Positions 9,539-18,002 of a stretch of 64,000 nt of DNA are shown here, piece after piece. The translations under genes were made by a program, and so were the position numbers. Position 1 is the first letter of the stretch; every line of letters starts with the position of its first letter. Origin of the DNA: Klebsiella pneumoniae (GTDB taxonomy: Bacteria > Pseudomonadota > Gammaproteobacteria > Enterobacterales > Enterobacteriaceae). The notes beneath the pieces are model-generated. The model did no database searches. It saw only the letters and a list, made by a program, of their open reading frames with translations, and was not told the DNA's origin. The stretch lies in the NCBI RefSeq assembly GCF_000742135.1, contig NZ_KN046818.1:868841-932840 (forward strand). The letters run 5' to 3'.

Positions 9539-10954
9539 GTGAAATTAAGCGCCCTGTTTATTGCCCTGATTCCTCTACTGGGCTCGCCGGTTATTCATGC
9601 AGAAACTACTGCTGCGCCGGTTCTGGAAAATCGCGCTGCGCAGGGAGATATCACCACTCCTGGCGGCGCGCGTCGTTTAACAGGCGATCAAACCGAAGCG
9701 CTGCGCGCCTCGTTAATCAATAAGCCAGCTAAAAACGTTATTCTGCTGATTGGCGATGGCATGGGTGATTCGGAAATTACCGCTGCGCGAAACTATGCCG
9801 AGGGGGCGGGCGGTTTCTTTAAAGGAATTGATGCTCTGCCGTTAACCGGGCAGTACACGCATTATTCGCTGGATAAAAAAACCGGGAAACCGGACTACGT
9901 GACCGACTCGGCGGCCTCCGCCACCGCCTGGACCACCGGCGTGAAGACTTATAACGGCGCGCTGGGCGTCGATATTCATGAGAATGCGCATCAGACCATC
10001 CTCGAGCTGGCGAAAGCGGCGGGGCTGGCCACCGGCAACGTTTCCACCGCCGAGCTGCAGGACGCCACCCCCGCGGCGTTGGTAGCGCATGTGACATCGC
10101 GTAAATGCTACGGCCCGACGGTCACCAGCGAAAAATGCCCCAGCAATGCGCTGGAAAAAGGGGGCAAAGGCTCCATTACCGAACAGCTGCTGAACGCCCG
10201 ACCGGATGTCACCCTGGGCGGCGGCGCGAAGACCTTTACCGAAACGGCGACGGCGGGCGAGTGGCAGGGCAAAACCCTGCGCGAGCAGGCGCAAGCGCGC
10301 GGCTACCAGATTGTGACCGACGCGGCTTCTCTTGCCGCCGCGACGGAAGCCAGTCAGGATAAACCGCTGCTGGGACTCTTTGCCGATGGCAATATGCCGG
10401 TACGCTGGGAAGGGCCGAAGGCGTCTTATCACGGCAATATCGATAAGCCGCCGGTGACCTGTACGCCAAACCCGAAGCGTGACGCCTCGGTGCCGACGCT
10501 GGCGCAGATGACCGAGAAAGCGATTGACCTGCTGAGTCGCAACGAGAAAGGTTTCTTCCTGCAAGTCGAAGGCGCGTCCATCGATAAGCAGGACCATGCG
10601 GCCAATCCGTGCGGCCAGATCGGCGAAACGGTTGATCTTGACGAAGCGGTGCAGAAGGCGCTGGAATTCGCGCGAAAAGACGGTAATACCCTGGTGATCG
10701 TCACCGCCGACCATGCGCATGCCAGCCAGATCATCCCGGCGGATAGCAAAGCCCCGGGGCTGACCCAGGCTCTGAACACGCACGATGGCGCGGTGATGGT
10801 GATGAGCTACGGCAACTCTGAGGAAGAGTCGATGGAGCACACCGGCACCCAACTGCGCATTGCGGCCTACGGTCCGCATGCGGCTAACGTCGTTGGCCTG
10901 ACCGATCAGACCGACCTGTTCACGACCATGAAAGCTGCCCTGAGTCTCAAATAA
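9539..10954 (+). CDS. phoA: Alkaline phosphatase
   Basis: A 471-residue periplasmic phosphomonoesterase with signal peptide ([20 protein letters not shown]). Catalytic features: Asp in [13 protein letters not shown], nucleophile Ser in the DSAAS motif of [11 protein letters not shown], Arg in [11 protein letters not shown], and metal ligands in VTADHAHAS and LNTHDGAV. The start is taken as GTG 9539: GGAG at 9526-9529 is 9 nt upstream, and this gives the E. coli length. In-frame ATGs at 9524 and 9530 are badly placed relative to that ribosome site. Controlled by the Pho box; psiF follows. Confidence 0.96.
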   Translation: MKLSALFIALIPLLGSPVIHAETTAAPVLENRAAQGDITTPGGARRLTGDQTEALRASLINKPAKNVILLIGDGMGDSEITAARNYAEGAGGFFKGIDALPLTGQYTHYSLDKKTGKPDYVTDSAASATAWTTGVKTYNGALGVDIHENAHQTILELAKAAGLATGNVSTAELQDATPAALVAHVTSRKCYGPTVTSEKCPSNALEKGGKGSITEQLLNARPDVTLGGGAKTFTETATAGEWQGKTLREQAQARGYQIVTDAASLAAATEASQDKPLLGLFADGNMPVRWEGPKASYHGNIDKPPVTCTPNPKRDASVPTLAQMTEKAIDLLSRNEKGFFLQVEGASIDKQDHAANPCGQIGETVDLDEAVQKALEFARKDGNTLVIVTADHAHASQIIPADSKAPGLTQALNTHDGAVMVMSYGNSEEESMEHTGTQLRIAAYGPHAANVVGLTDQTDLFTTMKAALSLK

Positions 10955-11045
10955 GTCGCTGCCGGTGGCGAAATTGCGTCACCGGCTGGTTTTTTTTCTA
11001 TCTGCGTCCAGACTTACAACGTTCCACTCACAGAAGGATGGTGCG

Positions 11046-11363
11046 ATGAAAATAACTTTATTGATGACCCTACTGTTTGGCTTGATCTTTATCAGCGCGG
11101 TTGGCGCGGCAGAAAAAACGCCCACTCCTCAGCAGCAAAGGATGACGGACTGCAATCAGCAAGCGTCAGCCAAAATGCTGAAAGGTGAGGAGCGCAAAAC
11201 CTTTATGAGCCAGTGTCTGAAAAAAGAGACCACGACCTCGCAGGGAAAGGCGCTCACCCCTCAGCAGCAGAAAATGAGCGACTGCAGCAAAGCGGCCACG
11301 GCGAAATCACTGAAGGGCGATGAACGCAGTACCTTCATGAGTAGCTGCCTGAAGAAAGCCTGA
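11046..11363 (+). CDS. psiF: Phosphate starvation-inducible protein PsiF
   Basis: A 105-residue secreted protein: signal peptide (residues 1-20, ending VGAA), then two copies of a PsiF repeat of about 40 residues, each reading TPQQQ(R/K)M(T/S)DC...A..K.LKG(D/E)ER..FMS.CLKK. The paired cysteines in each copy (DC and SxCLKK) could form disulphides. ATG 11046 is preferred over the longer frame from 10965 because it has AGGAT upstream and starts the signal peptide. It is 91 nt after phoA and ends at a strong terminator. Function unknown. Confidence 0.92.
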   Translation: MKITLLMTLLFGLIFISAVGAAEKTPTPQQQRMTDCNQQASAKMLKGEERKTFMSQCLKKETTTSQGKALTPQQQKMSDCSKAATAKSLKGDERSTFMSSCLKKA

Positions 11364-11367
11364 AAAA

Positions 11368-11395
11368 AAGGGAGCGCTCGCGCTCCCTTGTTCTT
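11368..11395 (+). terminator. Rho-independent terminator after psiF
   Basis: A 9-bp stem AAGGGAGCG (11368-11376) with CGCTCCCTT (11381-11389), a 4-nt loop, then GTTCTTT. The flanking A-run makes it plausible in both directions, serving convergent proC as well. Confidence 0.85.
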
Positions 11396-11430
11396 TAACC
11401 TCTCAGGGCTTGAAGCCCGCCAGCTCAGCT

Positions 11431-12240
11431 TCAGGAGCGGCTCAGTTTCTCTGATTTTTCCATACACTGGGTGATGGCTTCGATTACCGCCGAGCGGAAC
11501 CCTTTCTCTTCCAGCACGCGCACGGCTTCGATAGTGGTCCCGCCAGGGGAACAGACCATATCTTTTAGCGCCCCTGGGTGTTCTCCGCTCTCCAGCACCA
11601 TTTTGGCGGAGCCCATCACCGCCTGGGCGGCGAATTTATAGGCCTGAGCGCGCGGCATTCCGCCGAGGACGGCGGCATCAGCCATCGCTTCGATAAACAT
11701 AAAGACATAGGCCGGCGCCGAACCGCTTACCCCCACCACCGGATGGATCATCGGCTCGGCAATTTGCTCCGCCTGGCCAAAGCAACGGAAAATAGTCAGC
11801 ACTTCGGCAACATCTTCGCTGCTCACCAGGGCGTTAGGCGTGACGGAGGTCATACCGGCGTTAACCAGCGACGGCGTATTCGGCATCGCGCGAATGATTT
11901 TGCGATCGTGGCCAAGGGCGCGCGCCAGCTGCTCAAGCGTAACGCCGGCGGCGATAGAGACCACCAGCGACTCTTTATTCAGGCTGGAGGCGATATCGCC
12001 CAGCACTTTGGTCATGATCCCTGGTTTAACCGCGCCGAAGACGATATCGGCAATCTGCGCCACTTCCTGGGCGCTGCCGGCGGCGTTGATGCCATACTGG
12101 TCGCGCAGAGCTGCAACCTTGTCCGGCGACGGGGTGTAGACCCAGATTTGTCCCGGCTGTACCTGACCGCTGGCGATCAGCCCGCCCAGAATGGCCTTAC
12201 CCATATTGCCGCAGCCGATAAAGCCAATTTTCTTATCCAT
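11431..12240 (-). CDS. proC: Pyrroline-5-carboxylate reductase
   Basis: A 269-residue cytoplasmic enzyme that makes L-proline from pyrroline-5-carboxylate with NADPH. It shows the Rossmann motif IGFIGCGNMGKAILGG at the N-terminus, AAVKP-type cofactor loop (GAVKPGIM), RAMPNTP, and the C-terminal dimer signature segment PGGTTIEAVRVLEEKGFR. ATG 12240 (MDKKIGF) matches the E. coli start; the ATG 6 nt further upstream gives two extra residues. It converges on psiF. E. coli has dgcC between them; it is not here. Confidence 0.96.
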   Translation of the reverse strand: MDKKIGFIGCGNMGKAILGGLIASGQVQPGQIWVYTPSPDKVAALRDQYGINAAGSAQEVAQIADIVFGAVKPGIMTKVLGDIASSLNKESLVVSIAAGVTLEQLARALGHDRKIIRAMPNTPSLVNAGMTSVTPNALVSSEDVAEVLTIFRCFGQAEQIAEPMIHPVVGVSGSAPAYVFMFIEAMADAAVLGGMPRAQAYKFAAQAVMGSAKMVLESGEHPGALKDMVCSPGGTTIEAVRVLEEKGFRSAVIEAITQCMEKSEKLSRS

Positions 12241-12356
12241 CACCATTCCCCTCTGCTTTTTTCGTTACGATCTGATTAGCTTACCATCCTGGCGCTTTCC
12301 TGGGGGAGAAAAGCAGGTAACATTGGCGTCACTTATTGCAGGTAACAGGAGCTGGC

Positions 12357-12815
12357 ATGGCCATTTGGGTGGATGCGGACGCGTGTCCGAACGTGATTAA
12401 AGAGATTTTGTTCCGCGCGGCAGAGCGGACCCAGACTCCGCTGACGCTGGTGGCGAACCAGCCGCTGCGCGTGCCGCCGTCGCGTTTCATCCGCACCCTG
12501 CGGGTTGAGCAGGGTTTTGACGTGGCGGATAACGAAATCGTTCGCCAGTGCGCGGCGGGAGATTTAGTGATCACCGCCGACATCCCGCTGGCGGCGGAGG
12601 TGCTGGCGAAGGGCGGGGCGGCGCTGAATCCGCGCGGGGAACGTTACAGCGAGGCGACGATCCGCGAGCGGCTGACGATGCGGGATTTTATGGAGACATT
12701 ACGGGCCAGCGGCGTTCAGACCGGCGGCCCGGATAGTTTATCGCAGCGCGATCGGCAACAGTTTGCCGCCGAGCTGGAGAAGTGGTTGCTGGCGGTTAAG
12801 CGTCGCCAGGGTTAA
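12357..12815 (+). CDS. yaiI: UPF0178 protein YaiI
   Basis: A 152-residue YaiI/YqxD-family protein. The N-terminus [18 protein letters not shown] carries the conserved DADACP motif, and [14 protein letters not shown] a second acidic motif, both like the acidic clusters of NYN/PIN-type nuclease folds; activity is not established. ATG 12357 with AGGAG upstream (CAGGAGCTGGC) gives the E. coli length; the frame opens 21 nt earlier. Its stop overlaps the stop region of the convergent DUF2076 gene by 4 bases. Confidence 0.9.
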   Translation: MAIWVDADACPNVIKEILFRAAERTQTPLTLVANQPLRVPPSRFIRTLRVEQGFDVADNEIVRQCAAGDLVITADIPLAAEVLAKGGAALNPRGERYSEATIRERLTMRDFMETLRASGVQTGGPDSLSQRDRQQFAAELEKWLLAVKRRQG

Positions 12816-13522
12816 ACCCAGCTATCGTCATCGCTGCCAAAATCATCGTCGCCAAAGCCGGCGTCGAAGTCGTCGTTCCAGGTATTGTCGGCAAGGAACT
12901 GATCGTCTCCCTGGCGGAACGGATCGTCACCTGCGGTGGTGTCCTGCGCGATGCTGTCCTGCGCGGAGGCGGCATCAGGCTGCGGCTTCTCTTCGATGAT
13001 ATTGACTATCTCCTGCGGGTGCGAGCCGCTGAACATATTGGTCAGCATATTGCCCAGCACCACGCCGCCTGCCACGCCAGCGGCCGTTTGCAGCGCGCCC
13101 GCCATAAAGCCGCCGCCGCGTGCGGCAGCCTGCGGGGCATAGTTCTGCTGCGGTGGTGGCGTATACTGCGGCTGAGCGCTGGCCTGCGGGCGACCATATT
13201 GCTCCGCGCCCGGGATAGGGTCAGAACCGCGTGACGAGCCGCCACCGCCAAACAGGCCGGAGAGGAAGCCGCCGCTGCTGGGCTTTGCCGCCTGCAGTTG
13301 GCTGACCTGACTCTCCAGCGCCTGGATGCGATCGTTAAGCTGTTTAATCGCGGCTTCCTGGATAAGAATGGTTTGCGCCATATAGTAGGGGGCCGCCGGC
13401 TGCGCGCTCACGTGTTGGGCAATCCGCTCCTCGGCGCTGGCATCGCGCGATGCGCTGTGCGCCTCAGCCTCTTTCAGCCGGGAAAACAGTCCATCAATAA
13501 GGCGTTGTTCTTCAGATTGCAT
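12812..13522 (-). CDS. DUF2076 domain-containing protein
   Basis: A 236-residue protein of the DUF2076 family. It has an N-terminal helical part ([20 protein letters not shown]), a coiled-coil stretch ([19 protein letters not shown]), a Gly-rich linker ([12 protein letters not shown]), a Pro/Gln-rich low-complexity part, a hydrophobic Gly-rich segment about residue 145-170, and a very acidic tail ending [12 protein letters not shown] lies 8 nt before ATG 13522, which is better placed than the upstream in-frame start. No function is known; the architecture suggests a periplasm- or membrane-associated ligand-binding protein, a weak inference. Confidence 0.85.
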   Translation of the reverse strand: MQSEEQRLIDGLFSRLKEAEAHSASRDASAEERIAQHVSAQPAAPYYMAQTILIQEAAIKQLNDRIQALESQVSQLQAAKPSSGGFLSGLFGGGGSSRGSDPIPGAEQYGRPQASAQPQYTPPPQQNYAPQAAARGGGFMAGALQTAAGVAGGVVLGNMLTNMFSGSHPQEIVNIIEEKPQPDAASAQDSIAQDTTAGDDPFRQGDDQFLADNTWNDDFDAGFGDDDFGSDDDSWV

Positions 13523-13686
13523 GTTACATTCCTCTGTCACACTGTCGAATAGGCATCAGGGTGCTTCTGAAACATGATGTTGTAAATATGTTGCTTCGTA
13601 AAGCTATGCATAAATGTGTTACCGTTTACGCCAGCGGTGGATAAAAAATAACGCCAAGCGGAAAGTAAAGCTGGTTAAACACTAAA

Positions 13687-13768
13687 TGCAATGATAAGTT
13701 TACATTAATAGCCCCTCTTCTCACCGTGGTAATGGGGTGTAAAGAAGTTGTGTAATTTTTTCTTTACG
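13687..13768 (+). promoter_or_regulatory. TyrR boxes upstream of aroL
   Basis: Three candidate TyrR sites (TGTAAA-N6-TTTACA): TGCAAT-N6-TTTACA at 13687-13704, a weak TGTAAA-N6-GTGTAA at 13738-13755, and TGTAAT-N6-TTTACG at 13751-13768, partly overlapping the second. E. coli aroL is repressed by TyrR through several boxes, so the arrangement is expected. The 328-nt space upstream of aroL holds no gene apart from these sites. Confidence 0.7.
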
Positions 13769-13850
13769 TATGCATTGCGGGACAGACAGCGATAATACGT
13801 GCTTTCGTTTTCATTTTTTTGCGACAGACGGAACCAGGGGGTCTTCGGTT

Positions 13851-14384
13851 ATGACACAGCCTATCTTTCTTATTGGGCCACGCGGCTGCGGTAAAACCAC
13901 CGTCGGCCATGCGCTGGCGCGAGCGCGGCATTTTCAGTTCTCCGATACCGATCATCGGCTACAGGCCCATGAGCAGCGGACGGTGGCTGAGATCGTGCAG
14001 GCGGAAGGGTGGGCGCGTTTTCGCGAACTGGAGACCCTGTCGCTGAAGGCCGTGACCCTGCCGAATACGGTAATCGCCACCGGCGGCGGCATTGTGCTGG
14101 CGGAAGGTAACCGTCAGTTTATGCGGGAGAATGGCGTGGTGATTTATCTGCAGGCCTCGGTGTCGGCGCTGATTGACCGTCTGGAAGCCTACCCGAAAGC
14201 CGAACAGCGGCCGACGCTGACCGGAAAACCGGTGCGCGAGGAAGTGGGCGAGGTGCTGGCGCAGCGCGAAGCGTTATACCGGGACGCTGCCCACCATATT
14301 GTGGATGCCACGGCCTCGCCGGATCGGGTGGTGGAGCAGATTATGTCCATGCTATGCAGCGCGACGGCAACCCCGGTAAGTTAA
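13851..14384 (+). CDS. aroL: Shikimate kinase II
   Basis: A 177-residue cytoplasmic kinase that phosphorylates shikimate at O3 in the chorismate pathway. It shows Walker [12 protein letters not shown], shikimate-binding [18 protein letters not shown], and the lid arginines in [14 protein letters not shown]. The frame opens 27 codons earlier, but ATG 13851 gives [12 protein letters not shown], the E. coli N-terminus, with AGGGGG upstream. It heads the aroL-yaiA-aroM group and is probably repressed by TyrR through the boxes at 13687-13768. Confidence 0.95.
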   Translation: MTQPIFLIGPRGCGKTTVGHALARARHFQFSDTDHRLQAHEQRTVAEIVQAEGWARFRELETLSLKAVTLPNTVIATGGGIVLAEGNRQFMRENGVVIYLQASVSALIDRLEAYPKAEQRPTLTGKPVREEVGEVLAQREALYRDAAHHIVDATASPDRVVEQIMSMLCSATATPVS

Positions 14385-14455
14385 GAATTTACTTACATTA
14401 AGGCGGCGAGGGGCGCCTATACTTAATAGTTCTGCTACCAGAAGAAGGAAGAACT

Positions 14456-14647
14456 ATGCCAAACAGGCCCCCATATCCGAGAGAAGCGCGCGTGGTTGCG
14501 GTAGAGAAAGGTCCTCAGGGCCAGACGGTGACCTGGTATCAGCTCCGTGCGGATTATCCTGAGCCTGATTCGCTTATCAGCGAACATCCTACCGAGCAGG
14601 AAGCCGTGGATGCCAAACGGCGTTATGAAGATCCTGACAAGTCGTAA
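14456..14647 (+). CDS. yaiA: Small conserved protein YaiA
   Basis: A 63-residue soluble protein, nearly the same as E. coli YaiA in length and in the segment [28 protein letters not shown] precedes ATG 14456. It lies 71 nt after aroL and is probably cotranscribed. Function unknown; the basic and Tyr-rich composition gives no clear clue. Confidence 0.92.
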   Translation: MPNRPPYPREARVVAVEKGPQGQTVTWYQLRADYPEPDSLISEHPTEQEAVDAKRRYEDPDKS

Positions 14648-14655
14648 CCCCCTGA

Positions 14656-14689
14656 GCCCGAATTGCCCGCCATGCTGGCAATATCGGGC
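14656..14689 (+). terminator. Possible terminator hairpin after yaiA
   Basis: GCCCGA and ATTGCC at 14656-14667 pair with GGCAAT and TCGGGC at 14677-14689 around one bulged A and a 9-nt loop. A T-rich run (TTTTTTATTT) begins about 10 nt later rather than directly, so it may be a weak terminator or partial attenuator before aroM. Confidence 0.4.
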
Positions 14690-14897
14690 GTATCTCACAT
14701 TTTTTATTTATCAGTCGTACTAATGAATATCTAACACACGGATTTTTCAGGCACGGCGCCGCCGCCCGGCAATCTTTACATTCAACCGCAGCGTGGAGCT
14801 GCTACGCTTCTCGACGGTTGATTTTTACTCACCAGGGGGGCGGATGCTGTGTGTGGAAAGCCTGTGTTGAAGCAGTGGTTGTGAAAAGGTACATGAT

Positions 14898-15578
14898 ATG
14901 AGTAGTGCAACGATGGCAATTTTGACCATCGGCGTTGTGCCGCTGGCGGGAGTATTGCCGCTCCTGACCGAACATATCAGGGAAGAACAGATCGCCCACA
15001 TCAGCCTGCTGGGCGAGATGACGCCTGACGAGGTAATGGCCGAGTACGCCGTAGGTGACGGCGAGAAAGGACTCCTGACCTTGCTCAGTAATAACCAGTT
15101 GGTGATGGTGTCGCGACAGAAAATTGAACGCGATGTCCGCAGCGCGATCGCGATGCTGGATCGACAACATTATGATGTGATCCTGCTGCTCAGTTCCGAA
15201 CAGCTGACCGGTTTTACCACCCACCACGCGATCCTCCTCGAGCCGCAGCGGATCATCCCGCCGCTGGTGGCATCGATCGTCGATGGGCACCAGGTAGGGG
15301 TGATCGTGCCGGTGGAAGAGATCATGCCCATGCAGCGGCAAAAGTGGCTCTCGCTGGAAAAGTCGCCATACTACGCGCTGGCCAATCCGTTTACCGGCAG
15401 CGACAGCGAGCTATTAACCGCCGGCAAAACGCTGCTGGAGCAGGGCGCCGACGTGCTGGTCCTCGACTGTCTCGGTTACTATCAGCATCATCGCGATGTG
15501 TTACAAAAAGCCCTCGATGTTCCGGTTTTGCTGTCGAATGTGCTGGTTTCCCGACTGGCGGCAGAACTATTGGTCTAA
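14898..15578 (+). CDS. aroM: AroM family protein
   Basis: A 226-residue protein of the AroM family, with N-terminal [18 protein letters not shown], the conserved [16 protein letters not shown], and [18 protein letters not shown], which together suggest an Asp/Glu racemase-like fold. E. coli aroM is regulated by TyrR with aroL but has no proven function. Here it is more diverged from E. coli than its neighbours. It lies 250 nt after yaiA with a possible hairpin between, so its coupling to aroL may be looser. Confidence 0.88.
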   Translation: MSSATMAILTIGVVPLAGVLPLLTEHIREEQIAHISLLGEMTPDEVMAEYAVGDGEKGLLTLLSNNQLVMVSRQKIERDVRSAIAMLDRQHYDVILLLSSEQLTGFTTHHAILLEPQRIIPPLVASIVDGHQVGVIVPVEEIMPMQRQKWLSLEKSPYYALANPFTGSDSELLTAGKTLLEQGADVLVLDCLGYYQHHRDVLQKALDVPVLLSNVLVSRLAAELLV

Positions 15579-15586
15579 TGTGTTAA

Positions 15587-15940
<354 letters not shown>

Positions 15941-15952
15941 GCCAGCGTGACG

Positions 15953-15980
15953 CCCGGCGCCTGCCGCCGGGTTGTTTTTT
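15953..15980 (+). terminator. Rho-independent terminator after ppnP
   Basis: CCCGGCG (15953-15959) pairs with CGCCGGG (15965-15971) around a 5-nt loop, followed by TTGTTTTTT. Confidence 0.85.
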
Positions 15981-16001
15981 CCTTCCTGCCCGGCAGGAAG
16001 G
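15981..16001. repeat. Perfect 10-bp inverted repeat with 1-nt centre
   Basis: CCTTCCTGCC (15981-15990), one C, GGCAGGAAGG (15992-16001). It abuts the ppnP terminator, 10 nt before the rdgC stop. Neither side is followed by a proper T-run, so it is not a standard terminator for rdgC. Confidence 0.7.
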
Positions 16002-16011
16002 AAAGCGGCGC

Positions 16012-16923
16012 TTAGCGCTGCGCTTCGCCGCCGAGCCCTTCCACCAGGCTTTGGATCAGGGCAGCCAGCTCGCCGGTCATTAAGATAAAGTCGGCGTCAA
16101 AGCGCTGGGCGAAATCTTCCCGATCGATATCTTCGTTTTGGTCGCGCAGTTCATCGCAGAACTTGAGGCGCTTAATTGACGCGTCGTCGCAGATCACAAA
16201 CTGAATACGCTGCTGCCAGTCCAGCGCCAGCTTGGTGACGACCTTCCCGGCCTCAATGTGTACAGCGATTTCGTCGCTAACCAGATCCTGCTTCTTGGCG
16301 CGGATCACGCCGCCATCTTCCAGCATCGCTTTCAGCTCGGCTTCGTCCAGCAGCTGGAAGCCCTGCGCCACGGTGCCGGAGCGGACCCACTCGGTCAGCG
16401 TTAGCTCAATCGGATTCTCCAGGGTCAGCGGCACCACCGGCAGCGAGCCGAGGGTTTTACGCAGCAGGGCCAGAGTATCTTCCGCTTTCTTCGCGCTGGC
16501 GCAGTCGACCATGATCAGGCCGTTGACGGTGTCGATCCACATCATTGTCTGGCTGAAGCGGCTGAAGGCGCGCGGCAGTAGCGAGTGCAGCACTTCATCT
16601 TTCAGGGAATCTTTCTCGGTCTTCTTCAGCTTGCGCCCCTGATCGGCTTCCAGCTTCTGGATCTTTGCCTCCAGCGCCTGCTTAATCACCGGCGACGGCA
16701 GGATCTTCTCTTCTTTACGCGCGCAGATAATGATCTGGCCGTTTGCCGTATGCGTCAGCGCGTCGCTGTGCGATCCCATCGGCGACACCCAACCGGTTTT
16801 CGCCATATCCTGGCTGCCACAAGGGGTAAATGTCAGCTCGGCCAGCTGTTTTTCCATCTCCTCGGCGCGCAATTCGATATCGCGGCTGAGACGGTAAACC
16901 ATTAAATTTTTGAACCACAGCAT
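16012..16923 (-). CDS. rdgC: Recombination-associated protein RdgC
   Basis: A 303-residue DNA-binding protein that forms a ring around duplex DNA and restrains RecA-promoted recombination. It begins [18 protein letters not shown] and ends [16 protein letters not shown], both as in E. coli, and SHSDALTH and the Lys-rich [15 protein letters not shown] stretch are conserved. ATG 16923 is used rather than the frame opening 12 nt earlier. It is divergent from mak with about 90 nt between starts. Confidence 0.95.
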
Positions 16924-17014
16924 GATAATTTCCACGGCTTTGTCGTTAAATCAGGCGGGCATGATAGCGAATTGTCGCTATGCTTGCATTGTTAATCGGG
17001 GTGAGGAGCTGAGC

Positions 17015-17929
17015 GTGCGTATTGGTATTGATTTAGGTGGAACAAAAACCGAAGTGATAGCCCTGAGCGACCAGGGAGAGCAGCTGTTTCGCCACCGGTT
17101 ACCCACGCCGCGGGAGGACTACCGGCAAACCATCGAGACCATCGCCACTCTGGTGGCGATGGCCGAGCAGGCGACCGGACAGCAGGGTACCGTGGGGATG
17201 GGCATTCCTGGCTCAATTTCGCCTTATACCGGGGTGGTGAAAAACGCCAACTCGACCTGGCTCAACGGCCAGCCCTTTGATAAGGACCTCAGCCTGCGCC
17301 TTGAGCGGGAAGTCCGGCTGGCTAACGATGCCAACTGTCTGGCGGTGTCGGAAGCGGTGGACGGCGCGGCGGCGGGGGCGCAAACGGTATTCGCGGTGAT
17401 TATCGGCACCGGCTGCGGCGCCGGGGTGGCGCTCAACGGGCGGGCGCATATCGGCGGCAATGGTAACGCTGGCGAATGGGGACATAACCCATTGCCGTGG
17501 ATGAACGACGATGAGCTACGCTACCGTGCGGAAGTCCCTTGCTACTGCGGCAAACAGGGGTGTATCGAAACCTTTATCTCCGGCACCGGTTTCGCCACCG
17601 ACTATCAGCGGCTGAGCGGCCGAGGGTTAACCGGCAGCGAGATTATGCGCCTGGTGGGAGAAGGTGACGAAAAGGCTGAACTGGCGCTGAGCCGCTATGA
17701 ACAGCGGCTGGCGAAATCGCTGGCCCACGTGGTGAATATCCTCGACCCGGACGTTATCGTGCTGGGCGGCGGGATGAGCAACGTCGAACGGCTGTATCAG
17801 ACGGTGCCGGACCTGGTGAAGCAGTGGGTCTTCGGCGGCGAGTGTGAAACGCCGATCCGCAAAGCGATGCACGGCGACTCCAGCGGGGTACGCGGCGCGG
17901 CCTGGCTGTGGCCGCTCCAGGGGACCTGA
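17015..17929 (+). CDS. mak: Fructokinase (manno(fructo)kinase) Mak
   Basis: A 304-residue ROK-family sugar kinase converting fructose to fructose 6-phosphate with ATP. ATP motif [12 protein letters not shown] at the N-terminus, catalytic Asp in [15 protein letters not shown] zinc motif with the [12 protein letters not shown] cysteines and the preceding [18 protein letters not shown] 17015 is chosen: GAGG about 7 nt upstream and MRIGIDLGG as in E. coli; the frame is open another 35 codons upstream into the rdgC start. E. coli araJ, normally next, is absent. Confidence 0.94.
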   Translation: MRIGIDLGGTKTEVIALSDQGEQLFRHRLPTPREDYRQTIETIATLVAMAEQATGQQGTVGMGIPGSISPYTGVVKNANSTWLNGQPFDKDLSLRLEREVRLANDANCLAVSEAVDGAAAGAQTVFAVIIGTGCGAGVALNGRAHIGGNGNAGEWGHNPLPWMNDDELRYRAEVPCYCGKQGCIETFISGTGFATDYQRLSGRGLTGSEIMRLVGEGDEKAELALSRYEQRLAKSLAHVVNILDPDVIVLGGGMSNVERLYQTVPDLVKQWVFGGECETPIRKAMHGDSSGVRGAAWLWPLQGT

Positions 17930-17936
17930 ACCGCTT

Positions 17937-17982
17937 CCCCGCCCCCTAACCCTCTCCCTCGGGAGAGGGTTAGGGGGCGGGG
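17937..17982. repeat. 46-bp perfect palindrome between mak and sbcC
   Basis: A 22-nt arm (17937-17958), 2-nt centre TC and an exactly complementary 22-nt arm (17961-17982). The arms are C-rich/G-rich (CCCCGCCCCCTAACCC type). It lies 7 nt after the mak stop and 20 nt before the sbcC stop, so it would fold in transcripts from both sides. This sequence type recurs in many enterobacterial intergenic regions, a recollection rather than a search. Confidence 0.9.
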
Positions 17983-18002
17983 ACATCGCCATAATTCAGA
18001 CC

